NCBI GenBank assembly: GCA_028583415.1
Contig: CM053267.1
Span: forward strand, 41,094,834 to 41,158,833
Direction: 5' to 3'
Length of the DNA stretch: 64,000 bases
Source of the DNA: Protea cynaroides
Lineage: Eukaryota > Streptophyta > Magnoliopsida > Proteales > Proteaceae
The notes beneath the pieces were generated by a model. It ran no database searches. It was given only the letters and a program-made list of their open reading frames with translations, and was not told the DNA's origin. Below are positions 1 to 33,396 of the stretch, in pieces (within the stretch, counting starts at the first letter, position 1; the number at the start of each line of letters is the position of its first letter). A program made the position numbers and the translations under genes.

Positions 1-169
1 CGATCACATGCTAATCTGCATAGCAATTGAGTGATATATATACAATATAAAACTAACATCAACAAAAAGTATTTTGAATTTCAGATGACAGCTTTATTCC
101 ATATTTTGTAATGTAAAACCATGTACAGAAGTAATAAATTAAGAAAGTAGCATAAGTGGAAACTCACAC

Positions 170-19939
<19,770 letters not shown>

Positions 19940-21800
19940 CTAAAATTTTAAAGAAAGAAGACACGTATTTCCCTGAAAACGAGCAAGAGAGTAAGCAGTA
20001 AGTTAGTATGCATAAAGCAAACTAAGTGAGCAACAACAAAAAAAAAGAATGTGCAAACCAACGAAATCAATATTCTACGTTATTTTGAATATGAAATCAA
20101 TATTCTAATTACATCATAGTTCTCAAAACTTCATTCAGGCTCTACAATGTCAATTAGTTGTCAATGCCAGGTCTTTGGTACATTGCTTCTTTGGACTATG
20201 ATCACCTAATGCTCACCGTTTCCTCTACAACTCTTTGGTATGTCAAAAGACTAGAATACTTTCATGATCCAACACCCTATTTAGCCCTTGGTGGCTTGTT
20301 GTAAGTTCAATAAGCTGTTGTTTATTGGAAATACAAGGCAAACAGTTCCAGCATCGAGGGAAGTGAGACCACACCCTGACAGTCTGACCACAACAAATTA
20401 CACATATGGACTTTGTAAGCCCTACACCAACCTACAATTCCTCACCATTTTTGCCGTTGGAAAACAATAAATTTTCAACACAAATCGAGACTCCTCTGTT
20501 TCTCATTGTTTTCACAGAATGTTAGAACTCAGTAATTTAGCCTTTGCTCGTCTAGGATTAGTTCCCCTCAATGTAGTGTGATTGAAGCCTTGCCACCAAT
20601 TTCTAAACTAAGAAACAACAATAACGTCAGACCCCCAGACATCAATGTATTTTCCCTTTCATCCCAAAGAAACATTATCAGTTGAATAACGTACTTGATA
20701 GAGACCTCTGATCTCCATAGGAACAAAGTGCCTCAAACGCACAAGCCCAGGTCGTCTAATTAGATCGTCACTGTACACACAGACAAACATGCACACAGTG
20801 CTCATTTTGTAACAGATATGTCCAAAAAGTAGGTTTCTGTGCATACTCATCCGGGTCTTTGTCAAAGTAACGCCTTCACATCATGATAGTGACATGAACA
20901 AAAAGTTCGGTCTTCTACTTGAAAAGATTTAAGTTTTGTCATTGTCAAGAAGAACATCACTTTTATGGAGTCGTGAGCAAATAAATTTCCAAAATTAAAA
21001 GATGAACCACAAATAGATGAAACAAAAATCTAAAAGAAATTCATCAGATACAAGTTAAAAACAGTTCATACTCTTTGAATTATATCCCTCAGAACTCCTT
21101 TTTTAAGTGACTGGCATGCCAAAAGACCAAAATCCAACCGGAAAAAAGAAACGGCTATCGTTGATGTAGAAGACGACGGAAGTAGAAGAATTCAGCTTGC
21201 TTCAAGTTCAATAAAAGTAACAATACAGTCTGCATTCGGTAAGATTCCTGCTAAAATACTGCTTTATCGGACATGCATTACTGTTCTTGACTGAAGATGA
21301 ATTTCAGATAACTGAAAACGAAAGGTCACAGATGAAACGATGATTCTAGTGCTTCGGCTCTGGTAATCGTTGCCGTGAATTGCTAAGGTTCTGTCTTTAT
21401 TAATTAAAAAAAATAGTATTAAATTGATAGCATCAATGGTCGGCTATAACTCTACATGGCAGGTGGCATTTCCAAGTAACGGCTACATTTTTCGGTTTTT
21501 TTAGGGTTTGACTCAGATTGGATTTATTCCATTAAACGCTTTACGTGAGATGAACATTGAAAACAGCTGGAAGGTGCATAACGGCATTCATACATACTGA
21601 GATTCTAATCCGACGGTTGAAAGGGCGACAGAACGTGGAATCAAGTAGGGTTTGGTAGATCCATTGAAAGCGAGATTCTAAAGGACGTATTTGCTGAGAA
21701 TGAGACGTTTCAAAGTTACAAAATGTAATCTAAAGTCGCTGATGTTAGAATTTTCCGTTTTTTTCTCTCTTGTCTTCTTTTCCCTTCATTTTCCTTTTTC
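19940..21800 (-). promoter_or_regulatory. 5' leader and promoter region of the OSCA1-like gene
   Basis: On the minus strand the bases just before the ATG read ttaaaattttag, a good splice acceptor ending exactly at the start codon. The 5' untranslated region is therefore probably split by an intron, with its first exon and promoter somewhere near 20.9-21.7 kb. I could not fix the donor or transcription start. No other gene is recognisable in this stretch. Confidence 0.35.
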
Positions 21801-22984
21801 TCTCTCTTCTTTTACTTAATATAATCCACAACCTTTAAAATGTAATCAATAACCAAACCCTTTGCCTTTAAATAATTTAATTGCAGCTTTTTGGTTTTTA
21901 TCAAATTATAGTTAATAATTAATTAATTTTTTTACCAAAAAAAAGTTAATAATTAATTTGAGTAAAAAAATAATTACAATTAATTAACCTAAAAAGTTAT
22001 GTATACATCAATGTATATATAAGGTTTACTCTCAACCATTGGATGAAGAAGTATAATTTCAAAATTGCCCCTCTCTTGTTAAATGAATGATTGATTCCTT
22101 TGACTATATACATACACAGTTCAAGTAATTTTTGATAGTTGAATTGCGAAGAACAAATTCAGCAACATTTGATGATTTAAGTTGCAGGCATGATTACAAG
22201 AATCACAATGGATTAATGATGTAGTCCTATAATGCCATACATCACTCACCCTCCCATATATTTGTATATTTATTCCATTATATTCTCAGCCTTATGTTTT
22301 TTTTTTTTTTTTTTTTTTTGTTTTGGGTGAATACCTTAGCTGTTTTGTGGGATTAGATTATAATCCCAAAACAGTGAGGGATATTACAGACATTCAATAT
22401 CCTGAGGAAAAAGATCATTTATGATATTATCCCTTGATAAGGGTGAAGGAAAATCTTTTTCATTTCTTCTTAGTAAAGTTGCATTTTTTAGTTGGATTTT
22501 TCAAAACTTTACTTTTCTACTTGGCCAACTCAATTTTCATGGACCTTGGGCTATATGTATTAATAAAATTCAGCTCAATCTAATATGCCATAAATTAGAT
22601 TAAAAAGCTTCTCTCATCAGAATTATCGAATATTTTATCTTCAATCTTTTTGAAATTGATTTACCGATGGTTGTAAAAAAAAAAAAATAAAGAAAATAGA
22701 AATGAAATATTTTAAAAGGAAACTTTTGTAATCATTATAGCACATACTATACTGGCTATGTAATTAATTCTAATGTTCTATATTTGATTACTAACTTTGA
22801 CTTTATTTTGCATCCAAATCTTTTACATTTAAAAAATTTTCCATAAAAATTACATCTAAAAAAAAAAAAACATTACTAAATGAAAGTATCTAAACGATAC
22901 CTATATTTTTGGTAAATAAAAAATCTATTCATGATCAAACTGGACAACAAGCAAGGCATCATGATTAACTAAATCATGAAGCCA
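21801..22984. other. AT-rich spacer, no gene seen
   Basis: The stretch is very AT-rich, with a poly-T run at about 22298-22319. I see no exon, terminal repeat or known domain in it. Confidence 0.4.
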
Positions 22985-23345
22985 AGGAATGGAACATGAC
23001 CATTTAACCAACCCCGAATTGGTAGTGGTTTTTCAGACAAGGGTATGCGCACAAGCATTCGCTCCCCTTGAAACATACGAAAAGGAACAAATTCGACAAC
23101 AATATGCCAAATGGATAATATCACGAACTATGGGCTGAATAACCATATTACATGAAAGATTCTTCCGATAAACAAGGTGCATCAATTCCAAATTATCGGA
23201 TTTGACCTACACATCCAATATTCCATCCATCCATTGCTATGTGCAAAGCTAGTCGAATAGTTTTGATAACTAGGTCATCATGATCACGAAACACAAATCT
23301 TACTCTGCTAGTATTCGATAAAAAAACTAGCATCTATATCAATTT
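22985..23345 (-). pseudogene. RNase H-like (RVT_3) fragment of a LINE or related element
   Basis: Minus-strand translation gives RVRFVFRDHDDLVIKTIRLA followed by ALHIAMDGWNIG. After a frameshift it continues VKSDNLELMHLVY and FSYVSRGANACAHTLV. The order (core strand, Ala-rich helix, ESD-like SDN motif, RGANACAHTLV) matches the reverse-transcriptase-associated RNase H-like domain common in plant LINE debris. Frames are broken and no reverse transcriptase precedes it, so it is a remnant. Confidence 0.6.
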
Positions 23346-25158
23346 TAATACAACTTTGAATAGTTGGCGGTTATCTATTTGGTTGTGAAGGAGAAACGTG
23401 CGAACTGGATCGAATTGCAAAGTCTTACTAGGAGTGCAAGTCATACTAAATGTCTTGGAAAATTCTTTAATGATAACTATAAGGATGCATTTGGAATTTG
23501 ACACCCTTTTTCAATTGTTTTTTATTTTATTCTCAAAAGTAATTAATTCCTTTACCAATAAATAAAAATTAATTAATTCCAAGGGTAAAAAGAGAATTTC
23601 ACACTAATTTGAAACATTTTTAATCATTAAATGGATTGAATCTCTATCTTCTCCCCCATTGTCCCCCCTTCTTCTCTGCATCTTTCTCCACTTCTCTCTC
23701 CTTTATATTTTATCTCTGTCCTCAACCAGGAAACCATCTTCCACACATCGTTTTGCTCAAACTGAAAAAGAATCAGTTATTTTTTATTATTATTTCGCAT
23801 GTTTTAAGCTTGAAAGTCTCAACCTCACCGAATAACACCTGTGCCAGAAGGAATGGAGCTTCTGATTCTTATTCTTTCCAGACAAACAAGTATTCGATGG
23901 AGGTAATCTGGATCTGGTTGTCTTCTACGGGTATTCTGATAAAAAAAACCACTATACTGATAAAGTTAAATTCGGATTCTGGACAAGAAATACAAGGGGA
24001 AAGGTAATACCGAAGATTGCTGCAATGGTCGGTCTCGAAGTGAGCAGAAGAACACTCAAACCTCATGAGTACATTAGTATGTTAAGCAAAGAGCTGTTGC
24101 ACGCTTACCTCTCTGAAAGCGCCGCCATCATCAATGGTGGCGTTCAATTTGCAGCTTCAAGCTTTGTTAATGGCATGGGTTGTCGGCTAAAAAACATGAG
24201 ATTTTAAACGAATTTGGATGGGAACAGAGAATGTGAATAGATTGGGGATGAAATTGCAGCAGTAATCCTCTCCTAAAATCCACCGGAATATGAGAGAGAA
24301 GAACCCCAATTTCCTGAATTTCCCTACCGACATCTACACACTAATCAAGGGTTGAATTTTAATTTGTTTGGAAGATTCTACCCCCAATGTCATGTGGATA
24401 GGATAGGCATTAACTGGGCGAAGTGGGCCTTGCGAGTGGTCCCACCATAAAACAAAGAATATACAATTGGGGATTGTATCCGGGTTATTCAATCAAAGTT
24501 GGGATCCGGCTCCTCTCAAATCCAACCGTTTATTAAGTTGTGATTCAGATGCCGAAGCCAGTCCAGATTTCCAGCATGCATGCCAATATATTGGGTTGTG
24601 CATATAATAAATTCCAGTCGCTAAATCACAACTTGAGGAATGATTGGATTTGAAAGGATCTCTTTCCTATAGGATTGATTTTCCTACGGATCCGGTCTCA
24701 CTAAAGCAGTTAGCTGGTCTAATTCTTTTCTTTACCAATTATATACTCTTCATCTATCTACCTTGTTAGATGAGCTAGCGTTGTTAGGTTGTACACTCAT
24801 TTGTTGCTTGGTTGCATGAGTCTGAAAGTCAGAATAAGAGAACACTCACCTCGGTGAGATCGAGGGCAGGGAAAAGAATCAAGTCGATTAGGCTCGATGA
24901 TCGAGAGAAGCAAAACGATCCCAAATTGTGTTTTTAGGTATTCTTCAATGTCTTGAACTGAACTATGATACAAAACCTATAGGTGTAATCTTTCACTCAA
25001 TATTGGATGAGGAGAGAAAAAGTTACTTTTCTAGGATACTCCCAATATCAAATCCAATGGAGACGTGCTACATTGAAATCTGATGGTGTTTTTCGTAGCA
25101 GTCAAAGGGGTTGGTTAACTTTTGGGCATGTGATCAAGACTTTTGACTGGGATCAATT
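23346..25158. other. Spacer with one inverted-repeat element
   Basis: Short open frames around 23636-24207 match nothing I know and lack convincing splice context. The only structure seen is the foldback at 24498-24665. Confidence 0.4.
24498..24665. repeat. Imperfect foldback (MITE-like)
   Basis: The left arm has ctcaaatccaaccg and aagttgtgattcag. The right arm carries their reverse complements as ctaaatcacaactt and gattggatttgaaag. Arms are about 50 bp. The core gtgattyag...ttggarttc motif is shared with the foldbacks at 45330 and 46515. Confidence 0.6.
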
Positions 25159-25781
25159 TAAGGGTGTCAAAAATGGGACTGGCCTCGTAGCACGAACCGA
25201 GTCGCCCCGATATAACCCCAATCCAGCCTAGAACGAACCTTAATGGACAGGTTTCGGTCTCGACTTGTAAAGATCGATACCGTTTCAGTCCAGACCGAAA
25301 TCAGACCAGACTGGCCCATTAAGAAGCCCGAACTAGCCCGAACCAATAATACCTAACCCGAACACCGGTAAGATCCATTCGGGCCCAGTTTCTTAATTTT
25401 AATGGTTTTAAATTTTGATGGATTATATTACACTGTTATAGTTCACTTCTTGATTCGAAAAATTATATGAATCTATAGTTGAAAAGAGTATGTTAATTGT
25501 TACAATTTACTGAATTACATACATATAAAAAGAATGATGCTAATTTTTTAGATAGAAATAATAAAATAGGCTATATATCTTACATATAAAATAGGCCCGA
25601 TAAGCTTGATAAGCTCGGTCTTAACCAAATCAGCCCGAAATCACCTCCATAAGCCAAACCCGATAATAAACCGACACCAGACCAGTCCGTTAGTTATTGT
25701 GTCCAACGCAGCCCAACCCAGCCCGAACTCTTAATGGACATCAGACCGAAACCGGCCCGAACCGACTCGTTGACACCCTTA
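25159..25781. mobile_element. hAT-type MITE with perfect 8-bp target duplication
   Basis: Terminal inverted repeats are taagggtgtcaa and ttgacaccctta. They are flanked on both sides by gatcaatt (25151-25158 and 25782-25789), a perfect 8-bp duplication, the hAT signature. The 623-bp interior has no coding sequence and is rich in cccgaacc-like words. Confidence 0.85.
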
Positions 25782-25789
25782 GATCAATT

Positions 25790-26952
25790 ATTTCAACATG
25801 GAAGGAAATAAATAAATAAATAAAGTTATTCGATTCCTAAAGAGTGGATGAGAGTATGTATTTACTATACACGTACCTGATTACCTACTGCTGAAACCGA
25901 AGCACCTATGCTTGCTAACTTAACTCAACCTTTGGATGTGAAATATCGATTGCTTGTTGAATCCAGTGAATCGCATGAAAGTAGAATACTCCAAATTCAA
26001 GGATCAAAGAGTTCATAAACGTAAAGACATTAGCACGTCTGGTAAACAAAGCGACCATCTATCAGAGACTAAGGCTACTGCTACCTTAGATCCAAGCCTT
26101 TCTTTGTGTTTTTCCCCAACTAAAATAGAATGGACTGTATCACATTGAGATGTCGATTCATCTTCCGCCCCTAATGAGGTACCCACAACCAATATGAACC
26201 CGAAGCTTCCTTCGTAACTCTCGAAACTTCTTCGTAGTGGTTCCATTCCATGTCGCATTTCATAAGGAACGTTTTGATTTAATCCCGATCATATTTACAC
26301 ACCATAATTCTTCAGGTTGTTAACTCAATGGAAGAGAAATCAGCTTTGTGTGCCGCTAGGCATTTTCGGCCCATCAAACAAAACCAATAGTTTCTTGCTC
26401 ACGAGCAGCTAAAGCTAAAATTCCATTAAATAATGATACACGTAGGAACGAAGATAAGCAAATCTACTCTCCCTATATGGATAATACACATTCCACTAGA
26501 CTGAGCCTAATTCAAATTGTTTTGGAAAAATTGTTTTATTCCAAAACAATTATTTTTTTTAGCATTTCTTGTGAAATACTACTTTATCCTTCAATAGATT
26601 CCATTTCTTTAATGATGTTAGATTCAAGAGGGGTAAACAAAAGAAGGTACCAAATTGTTTAACACCATTGAGTGCCAATAAGAACTCTTACTAAATATAA
26701 TAAAAATTTTAATAATTTATATAATCATATTGAATTATAGTTATATAAGTTTTTATTTATTATCTAAAATATATCATTTCCTTTTCTTTTGATTTTCCTT
26801 GTGATTTTCCTTGCAATCAAACGGAGCCATTATGATTTGTTGAAATATTTTTAAGTTTCACATCAATGATGAAAACTGTTTGTTCCACCTATTTGAGCTG
26901 TACCAACATCCCCCTGCCGTCAATGGAGATTCACAACCATCCTGATCTTTTC
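25790..26952. other. Spacer of unknown origin
   Basis: Short open frames on both strands near 25954-26258 and 26477-26662 match no family I recognise. Composition is a little less AT-rich than the surroundings, so an organelle-derived insertion is conceivable but unproven. Confidence 0.3.
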
Positions 26953-27780
26953 GGCCCCGTTTGATAACACTCCAGCTCCTTACTTCTTAGCTCCGAAGCT
27001 AATCCGGAGTAGAATGGCGATTGATAAACATAGTTCAAGTTTTGACTCCCATGGAGTGAACCGCTCCAAAAATGTCTCTGGGAGCTAAAAAACTAGAGCT
27101 AAAAAAACTTACTTCTCTTGCTCCGGAGCTATTACCACTACTGACTGCCATCACCACTACCACTAGCACTGCCATCATCACCACCACCCCTCCACCGCCA
27201 CCATCACCACCACCACCCACCACCCACCACCCACAGCCGCCACCACCACCACCACCACCGTCGCCGCCGCCGCCGCCACCACCGCCGCCGCCGCCATCAC
27301 CACCACCCACCACTTACCACTTACCACCAATACCACCATCGCCGCCACCACCACCCACCACCTTCCACCATCACCGCCACCACCCTCCACCATTGCCGCT
27401 ACCACCACCCTCCACCATTGCCGCTACCACCACTGCCACCACCACCCACCACCTTCCACCATCACCGCCACCACCACCACCGTCGCCACCACCACCCACC
27501 CACCACCTACCACCACTGCCGCCACTGCCTCCACTACCACCACCCACCAGCACTGCCGCCGCCACCACCCACCACCACCACCACTACCACCACCCCTCCC
27601 CACCGCCACCAACACCACCACCACCACCAAATAACATTCTGGAAACATAGTCTTTTGATTTTGGAGCAGCGTTATCAAACAGCATTCTACTCCAAAAATC
27701 CTGACTCTGGAGAAAAAGTTAAAAAACGACTCCGGACCAAAAGTAGCTCCATGGGAGCTGGAGTGTTACCAAACAGGACC
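26953..27780. mobile_element. TIR element filled with a CCA/CCG satellite
   Basis: The left end ggccccgtttgataacactcc and the right end, read on the other strand, ggtcctgtttggtaacactcc form inverted repeats of about 27 bp that continue through cagctcc. Flanks are ttc on both sides. The middle (about 27170-27630) is a CCACCA/CCGCCG array. No transposase is present, so it is non-autonomous; the superfamily is uncertain. Confidence 0.7.
27170..27630. repeat. CCA/CCG triplet satellite
   Basis: Repeated ccaccacca and ccgccgccg triplets with occasional tta breaks. The long open frames (Pro/His/Thr-rich on plus, Gly/Val/Trp-rich on minus) follow from triplet periodicity and are not genes. Confidence 0.9.
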
Positions 27781-28070
27781 TTCGTTTCATTTGAAATTTT
27801 GTTTAAAAAATAAAATTAGGGGCAGATGAAATAATAGGTGGGCTAATCACAGTTTGCCAGTGCAAAAATCACTTCATCTACAAATTTGACACTGCCCTCA
27901 AAAAAAAAAAAAAAAAAAACTACTTGGGCATTTCGCAGCAGACTAGGATCTTCACCGGCTTCAGATGCTTTTATTGAAATTAATTTAGTACAAAGTACCT
28001 TATACCAAAGGTGACCTGGTTGAAGATACTTTAAATCCAAGAAAAGTGATTTATGTTGAATTCACATCGT

Positions 28071-28290
28071 CTTCTCCCAGTGGTTTTGAGAGAACACAGT
28101 AACCTGTCCTGGATGGCCACCACGTGGCTCTCGAGTGAATCCGAGACCCACGTCGAAGCCGACACCCCCTGCCAGCTCGGCTTGTCGGCTAAGTGTTGGC
28201 GCTGACGTGGGTCTAGGATTCACCAAGAGCCACGTCGTGGCCATCCAGGGCAGGCTTCCACCGTCTTCCAAGAACCACTGGAAGGAGAAG
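28071..28290. repeat. MITE-like foldback downstream of the UFD1-like gene
   Basis: Arms of about 85 bp (28071-28155 and 28204-28290) share cctggatggccac, acgtggctct, tgaatcc and agacccacgtc in inverted order, with a smaller inner hairpin. It lies 690 bp beyond the UFD1-like stop codon and could be in its 3' flank. Confidence 0.8.
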
Positions 28291-28978
28291 ATGCAGATCC
28301 ATTCATGTTATAATGTTAGGCATTGCTCCAGCAGTCCAAAGGAATATAGTTTGGATGGACTTGCATTACCTTTAGGAATGCGGTTTGCAGAGACCAAACC
28401 CTGTATTTTGTCATACGCATGCTGAATTGCCTTCCAAGTTTCTTTATTGTAGCACCATTCTACACATTGTCCTATGATTACAATTTTCTAGGATGCTCTT
28501 CTGAGTTTGGAACATCAGCCTCAGCTAGATTGAGTACAATGTACAAATCTGTATTCCCTGCTAGATGAATCATCCATCTGATAGCACATTGATGTCGACT
28601 CATCTCTGCCACCCTATGATGTACTGCTGTAGCAACTGCGCTCAGATTCCTTACCAAGTGACTATATGAAGAAATATGCAGACGTTTGCCTAGCTTAAAA
28701 ACCAACAAAGTAGATGAGGAGTTTAACTTGCAGGTTCTATGCCATAATTTTCCACTCAATATTGAATTTGTTCAGCCCACCCTCCTATATTAGTGGGAAC
28801 CAATGCATTAGAAGATAACGTGTATAACCAGCAGTATTGGGTCACCTTTCAAAATGCAAATCGGATAGACATCCCCATAACAACTACAACGTACAAATGC
28901 CAGAGTTTGCAGAAATGCATAACATTGAAGCACACAAGTGAACCATCTGAAATTGATAATCTACAACCATTCACAATA

Positions 28979-31900
28979 TTAGTTATTCGGATGCACTGCA
29001 ACTCTATGGATGTCCATCTCCTTCAACATGACAGAACGCCCACATGAATCACAGGGGGCTGTTCTGGACCCGCATAAACTCTCATGCTCAGAAAGTCCTC
29101 TTAATCGGTCTCGCACATCCGTTGCAGAAGTACCAGCTTGGACCATGTCTCCACAGAACCTGCATGTAATTAGGCGCAGGGGGCAGACAGAGGACTGGTG
29201 TTGCACCTGCCACAAAGGAGAGGAAATTTCAGTTACACATACATTGATTCCCACAAAAGGACTGGTAAAGGCATTTTGTTACTCACCATCTCTTCCTTCT
29301 CAAGGATTACCCCACAGAGGCAGTGAAGAGGCTCATGGAATACTTTCATGTGCTTCTCCAACTCTCCCTGTTGGAAGGCACGCCCACATTTCTCACAGTG
29401 CACATGTTTTGTGGCCTCCTCCCTTCTGAGAACAACCCCACAGCCAGCATGGGGGCAGATGACATTATGTCTACTGCAGTATGCTTCATGCAGTGCAATT
29501 GTCCTACTAGGTATAAAGTGTTTACAATTCCGACATTCAACAGAGTCAACATCCATCGTCAATGAGGAAGATGAGGCTTCACCTACACTACGATTTTTAT
29601 TATCTTGAACATCCACAGAAATTCGATAATTTGATGTTCCTTTGAAACCAAAAACACCGATGCTATAGGTACCTGCACCCAAGCTCTGATCCTTTGGGCC
29701 AAGGATTAAGACCTTTGGGCCCATGTCATGGGAAGACCACTCATGCTGGTGCTGAGTAGGGAATATGACGGGATGCCGGGATATGTAAAGGTCCGTATCG
29801 CCATCTGTTGTCTCATACTCTATCTTAATCTCAACACAGGCAGACCCAGATGCCACTTCCTCACAAATTTTAGCATCTAAAGAGAACTTGTAATAGGTAT
29901 ACTTCCCTTCCTCAACTAATCCAGAAACTGCATGTCCTAGTTTGAGTGGGATTAAGACATGCTGATCCATCGAATTTGAATTAGGCCCCACAATATCAAC
30001 CACAATATCTGTTTCTAGCACTGATACACTGGAAGAGGGTTTTAACTCTAGAACACGCAACTTGTAGCTCAGATCCCCATGATTGACTGTGACAATATCA
30101 CCTTGAGAAAGAGTGGCATGCTGCCGCAGGCTTGTCTCAAGAACAGCCTTGTGATTTGGTATGTCCAAGAAACCCATCCCATCTGGTTGTAATTTCACAT
30201 AATTCCCTTTCTGCAGTCTAACATAGCGAACCTCAATTAAAGGAGCACTGGGAGCTTCACCAGGGAATAAGTTGCTCCATACATGAGGAGGAAGCTCAAC
30301 AAAGCCTTCAGCTGCAGTGAATTCCAGAACACCTGAATGGGTTGTTCCAAGGTTCTCTAGTTCAGTAGCCTCTGAATCATGACGAGCCTCATGTTGAACT
30401 TTTGAAAGTCGAAAGTACATGGGTCCTTTATCAAGAGCACCTTGATTAGATAATTCAGTGAAGCAGGAAGGTGGCAATTTGATTTTATCTCCATAACCGT
30501 GACAAGGTACAGCTTCCAAAATACAGAAAAACATGACTCCATTACCAGCAAGCAAACTTTCTTCCATTTGTTGATTAGCCTGAGGGGAAAACATGAAGAA
30601 CTTTGTTGATTACTTATACTCATGAATCATGACTTTAGCACTAATTTTACTAGTGGCAGGAATAACAACATGATAAAGAAGAGTCTATTACCAATTGCCA
30701 TAAAACTCCTAACCTTAGCCAATATAGCGAGAACCACCATGGGGTGGGGGAACACATACCATAACACAACCCTTCAGAACTCAATTATTAATCTTCTTAA
30801 ATGTTCTCTATGCAGTACAATTTCCACTAAAATTGACATATACCATCCCATATGTACATACCCTTTGTACCGATATGAAATTGAGAAAACAATTAGAGCG
30901 GGATAAGATGTCAAGGGAAAAGGGAATTAGGAGATTCTTGTGAATAATTGGCTACCTTTCCTTGTTATCTAATCTTCCCACAAAAATAAGAAACGATCCG
31001 AGAAACAATATGCTCAAAGAAATTTTTTTCCAAAGAATAAACCTTTTGCCCAGCAATGAAAATTATTCTCTAAAAAACCCTGGTCTAATAATGAATTGAC
31101 TCCCAGAAAATTGCATGTTTGCAATAAGTGTGGCAAAGTTGGCCACTATAAAAATAAGTGTTGAACAAAGAATTCATCATTCATGGGCGTTGATAAGATC
31201 CTTCCATTTAGTAGCATGGAATAAAATCTCGGCGAGATCTCGCCATTCTCGCCTATCTCGACAAAGGCCGAGACGAAAACAGGGTCGATAATGGATTTCA
31301 TCTCGGCCTTGCATGTTATCGCCGAGATCTCGATCTCGGTATTTTTCGCAATTTCTCAAAAATCTTGCTATTTCTCGCAATTTCTCTCGATATCTCGACG
31401 AGAAATTACTTTCTGGTTTTTTTTTTTTACTTTATAAAAGTGAAAGAGCATTGTTCTCGGTCGAGAGCTCGATCGAGAACAGCTCTTTCCTCTGTTTTGT
31501 TAGTTTTTTGAAAACTTCTTGGTTTCTTCCTCATTTTTTCATTGTTTGGACTTTCAACTTGCTACTGGTGGTGCTTCGGACTGCGGGGATTACTATGGGA
31601 GCTTCGTATCAACTGTTGAAGGTAAGTTTCTTGCCGAAAAATAAGATTTTTACATGAGACTATGAGGGGGAAATTTTTTTTTTGTAGAATGTGATGAAAT
31701 TTTTATATGTTTGATACGTGAGCCCGATCTACAAGCTGATGGTTTCAGATTTCGATTTTGATTGTTGTAGGTTTTTTTTTTTCAATTATTTGCATTTAAA
31801 AATTAATTTTCAGCAATTAAAAATTAAAACATGGGTGTAAACCCAAACAACCACAAAGAGTCATTATTTTTACAATTTTATGCTCTAAATGTGTTTATGT

Positions 31901-33298
31901 ATATAAAAATGAGGTTCCCCTAAAGTTGGAGACCTAAAAAATGTATTTTGGCCACCACGACAGCCTTTTTAAGCTGTCTCGGACAAAATGCAGTGTCTCG
32001 GCGAGGATCTCGGTTTCAGAGGAGGCCGAAACTCCTCCGAAACCCGAGATTTTAAACCTTGTTTAGCAGCACCTTAGGATGGCATTTAAATGGCAATTAT
32101 GTCAAGCCCAGTTATATAGTTCTGCGCAAAGTTGTTAAGGTTTCAAGCGAACCAAGGCGTTACAGGCCTGACAAGGCGCCTAGGCGACCAAGGCACCTGA
32201 TTTTCCTAGACGTCATAAGGGTGCTTGGGCAAAGCCTTGACAATGACAGTTCTGCGTTTGAATCTGTGTCCGGATCTGAAACTGATTTGCAAAAAATAGC
32301 TACATTTGAGGATGAAGAACTTTTATCTGAATCAGAGTCGGAGGACTCTGCCTCCCATCACTCGGTACACTGTCAGTGTGATCCATATCAAGCCGTTCTA
32401 AATATGAATGGCTTAGGAATAAATGTACTTACTACGGAAGAAGATCTCATTATAGACTTAATTGATGAGATCGAAGATCCTAATCGAAAAAAACATGCAC
32501 TTGAATTTTTCAGGTTGTGCAAGGCCAATCCAGCAGTATTAGACTCCTTAATTAAACCTCCTGATGCATATAGCTTCAAGACCATTGTTGATCGTATCCA
32601 TCAGGGGCAAGGTTGTAAAGGACCTACTACAAGAGTTACGTCATGACTTGAATGACGTTAAGGTAGTTAAAAACTCTTAAAACCAGAGTTCAGACCCTTG
32701 AGTTAGATCAAGAATAATCTGAAGACAATGGTCAAGGTATTAGTATAATTGAAGAATCTTTTGAAATTATGCTAACTGACTACACCACTGGCAATAATCC
32801 AACAGAATCACAACGATCCTAGCTGTGTATCTGCAATATTGGTGTCAGCCTTTCCGAGAGTTTTGGAAGCTGTTGCATACATCATCATATGTCGCATTAT
32901 AAGTGTGTGTGTGCATTCGGAATATGGCACCTTCTTAAATATCCATTGTCTCATTTCCAGAAGTTTTTTAAGTTAGGGGTAAAAGCAGTGTTTTCAAGGC
33001 GACACGTCCAGACGCCTTGGAAAATAGACTGCCTTAGACGCTTAGTTAGGCACCTTGGTCATCTAGCGACCCTCCAATGCCTTAGGTCGTCTTGTCGACG
33101 TGACAACCTCAGGTAAAAGAGACTTTTCACAAAATTTCTAATGACTCATCATTGTGTCATTGCCAAGGGTTGTCATTTTCTTAAATGGTTTCGAATAGAC
33201 ATGTGAAATGACAACAATTACCCTTCACTAAAAAACAATTGTAATACTAAGAGGGCAAAAAAATAAGAAATCAAATCATATGAGGTCAATAAGAAAAT

Positions 33299-33396
<98 letters not shown>

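Noticed and set aside
23636..24207. Candidate small gene on the plus strand
   Set aside because: Short frames with no recognisable domain, no consistent splice joins and no conserved start context.
25954..26662. Possible organelle-derived insertion
   Set aside because: Composition and short frames are suggestive, but I could not match any mitochondrial or plastid gene. A search against organelle genomes would decide.
27072..27813. Long open frames, Pro/His-rich on plus and Gly/Val-rich on minus
   Set aside because: They follow the CCA/CCG triplet satellite, occur in all phases on both strands and lack any domain or splice context.
29010..29608. Plus-strand open frames opposite the UFD1-like exons
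   Set aside because: Shadows of the coding strand; the minus frame shows a continuous recognised protein.
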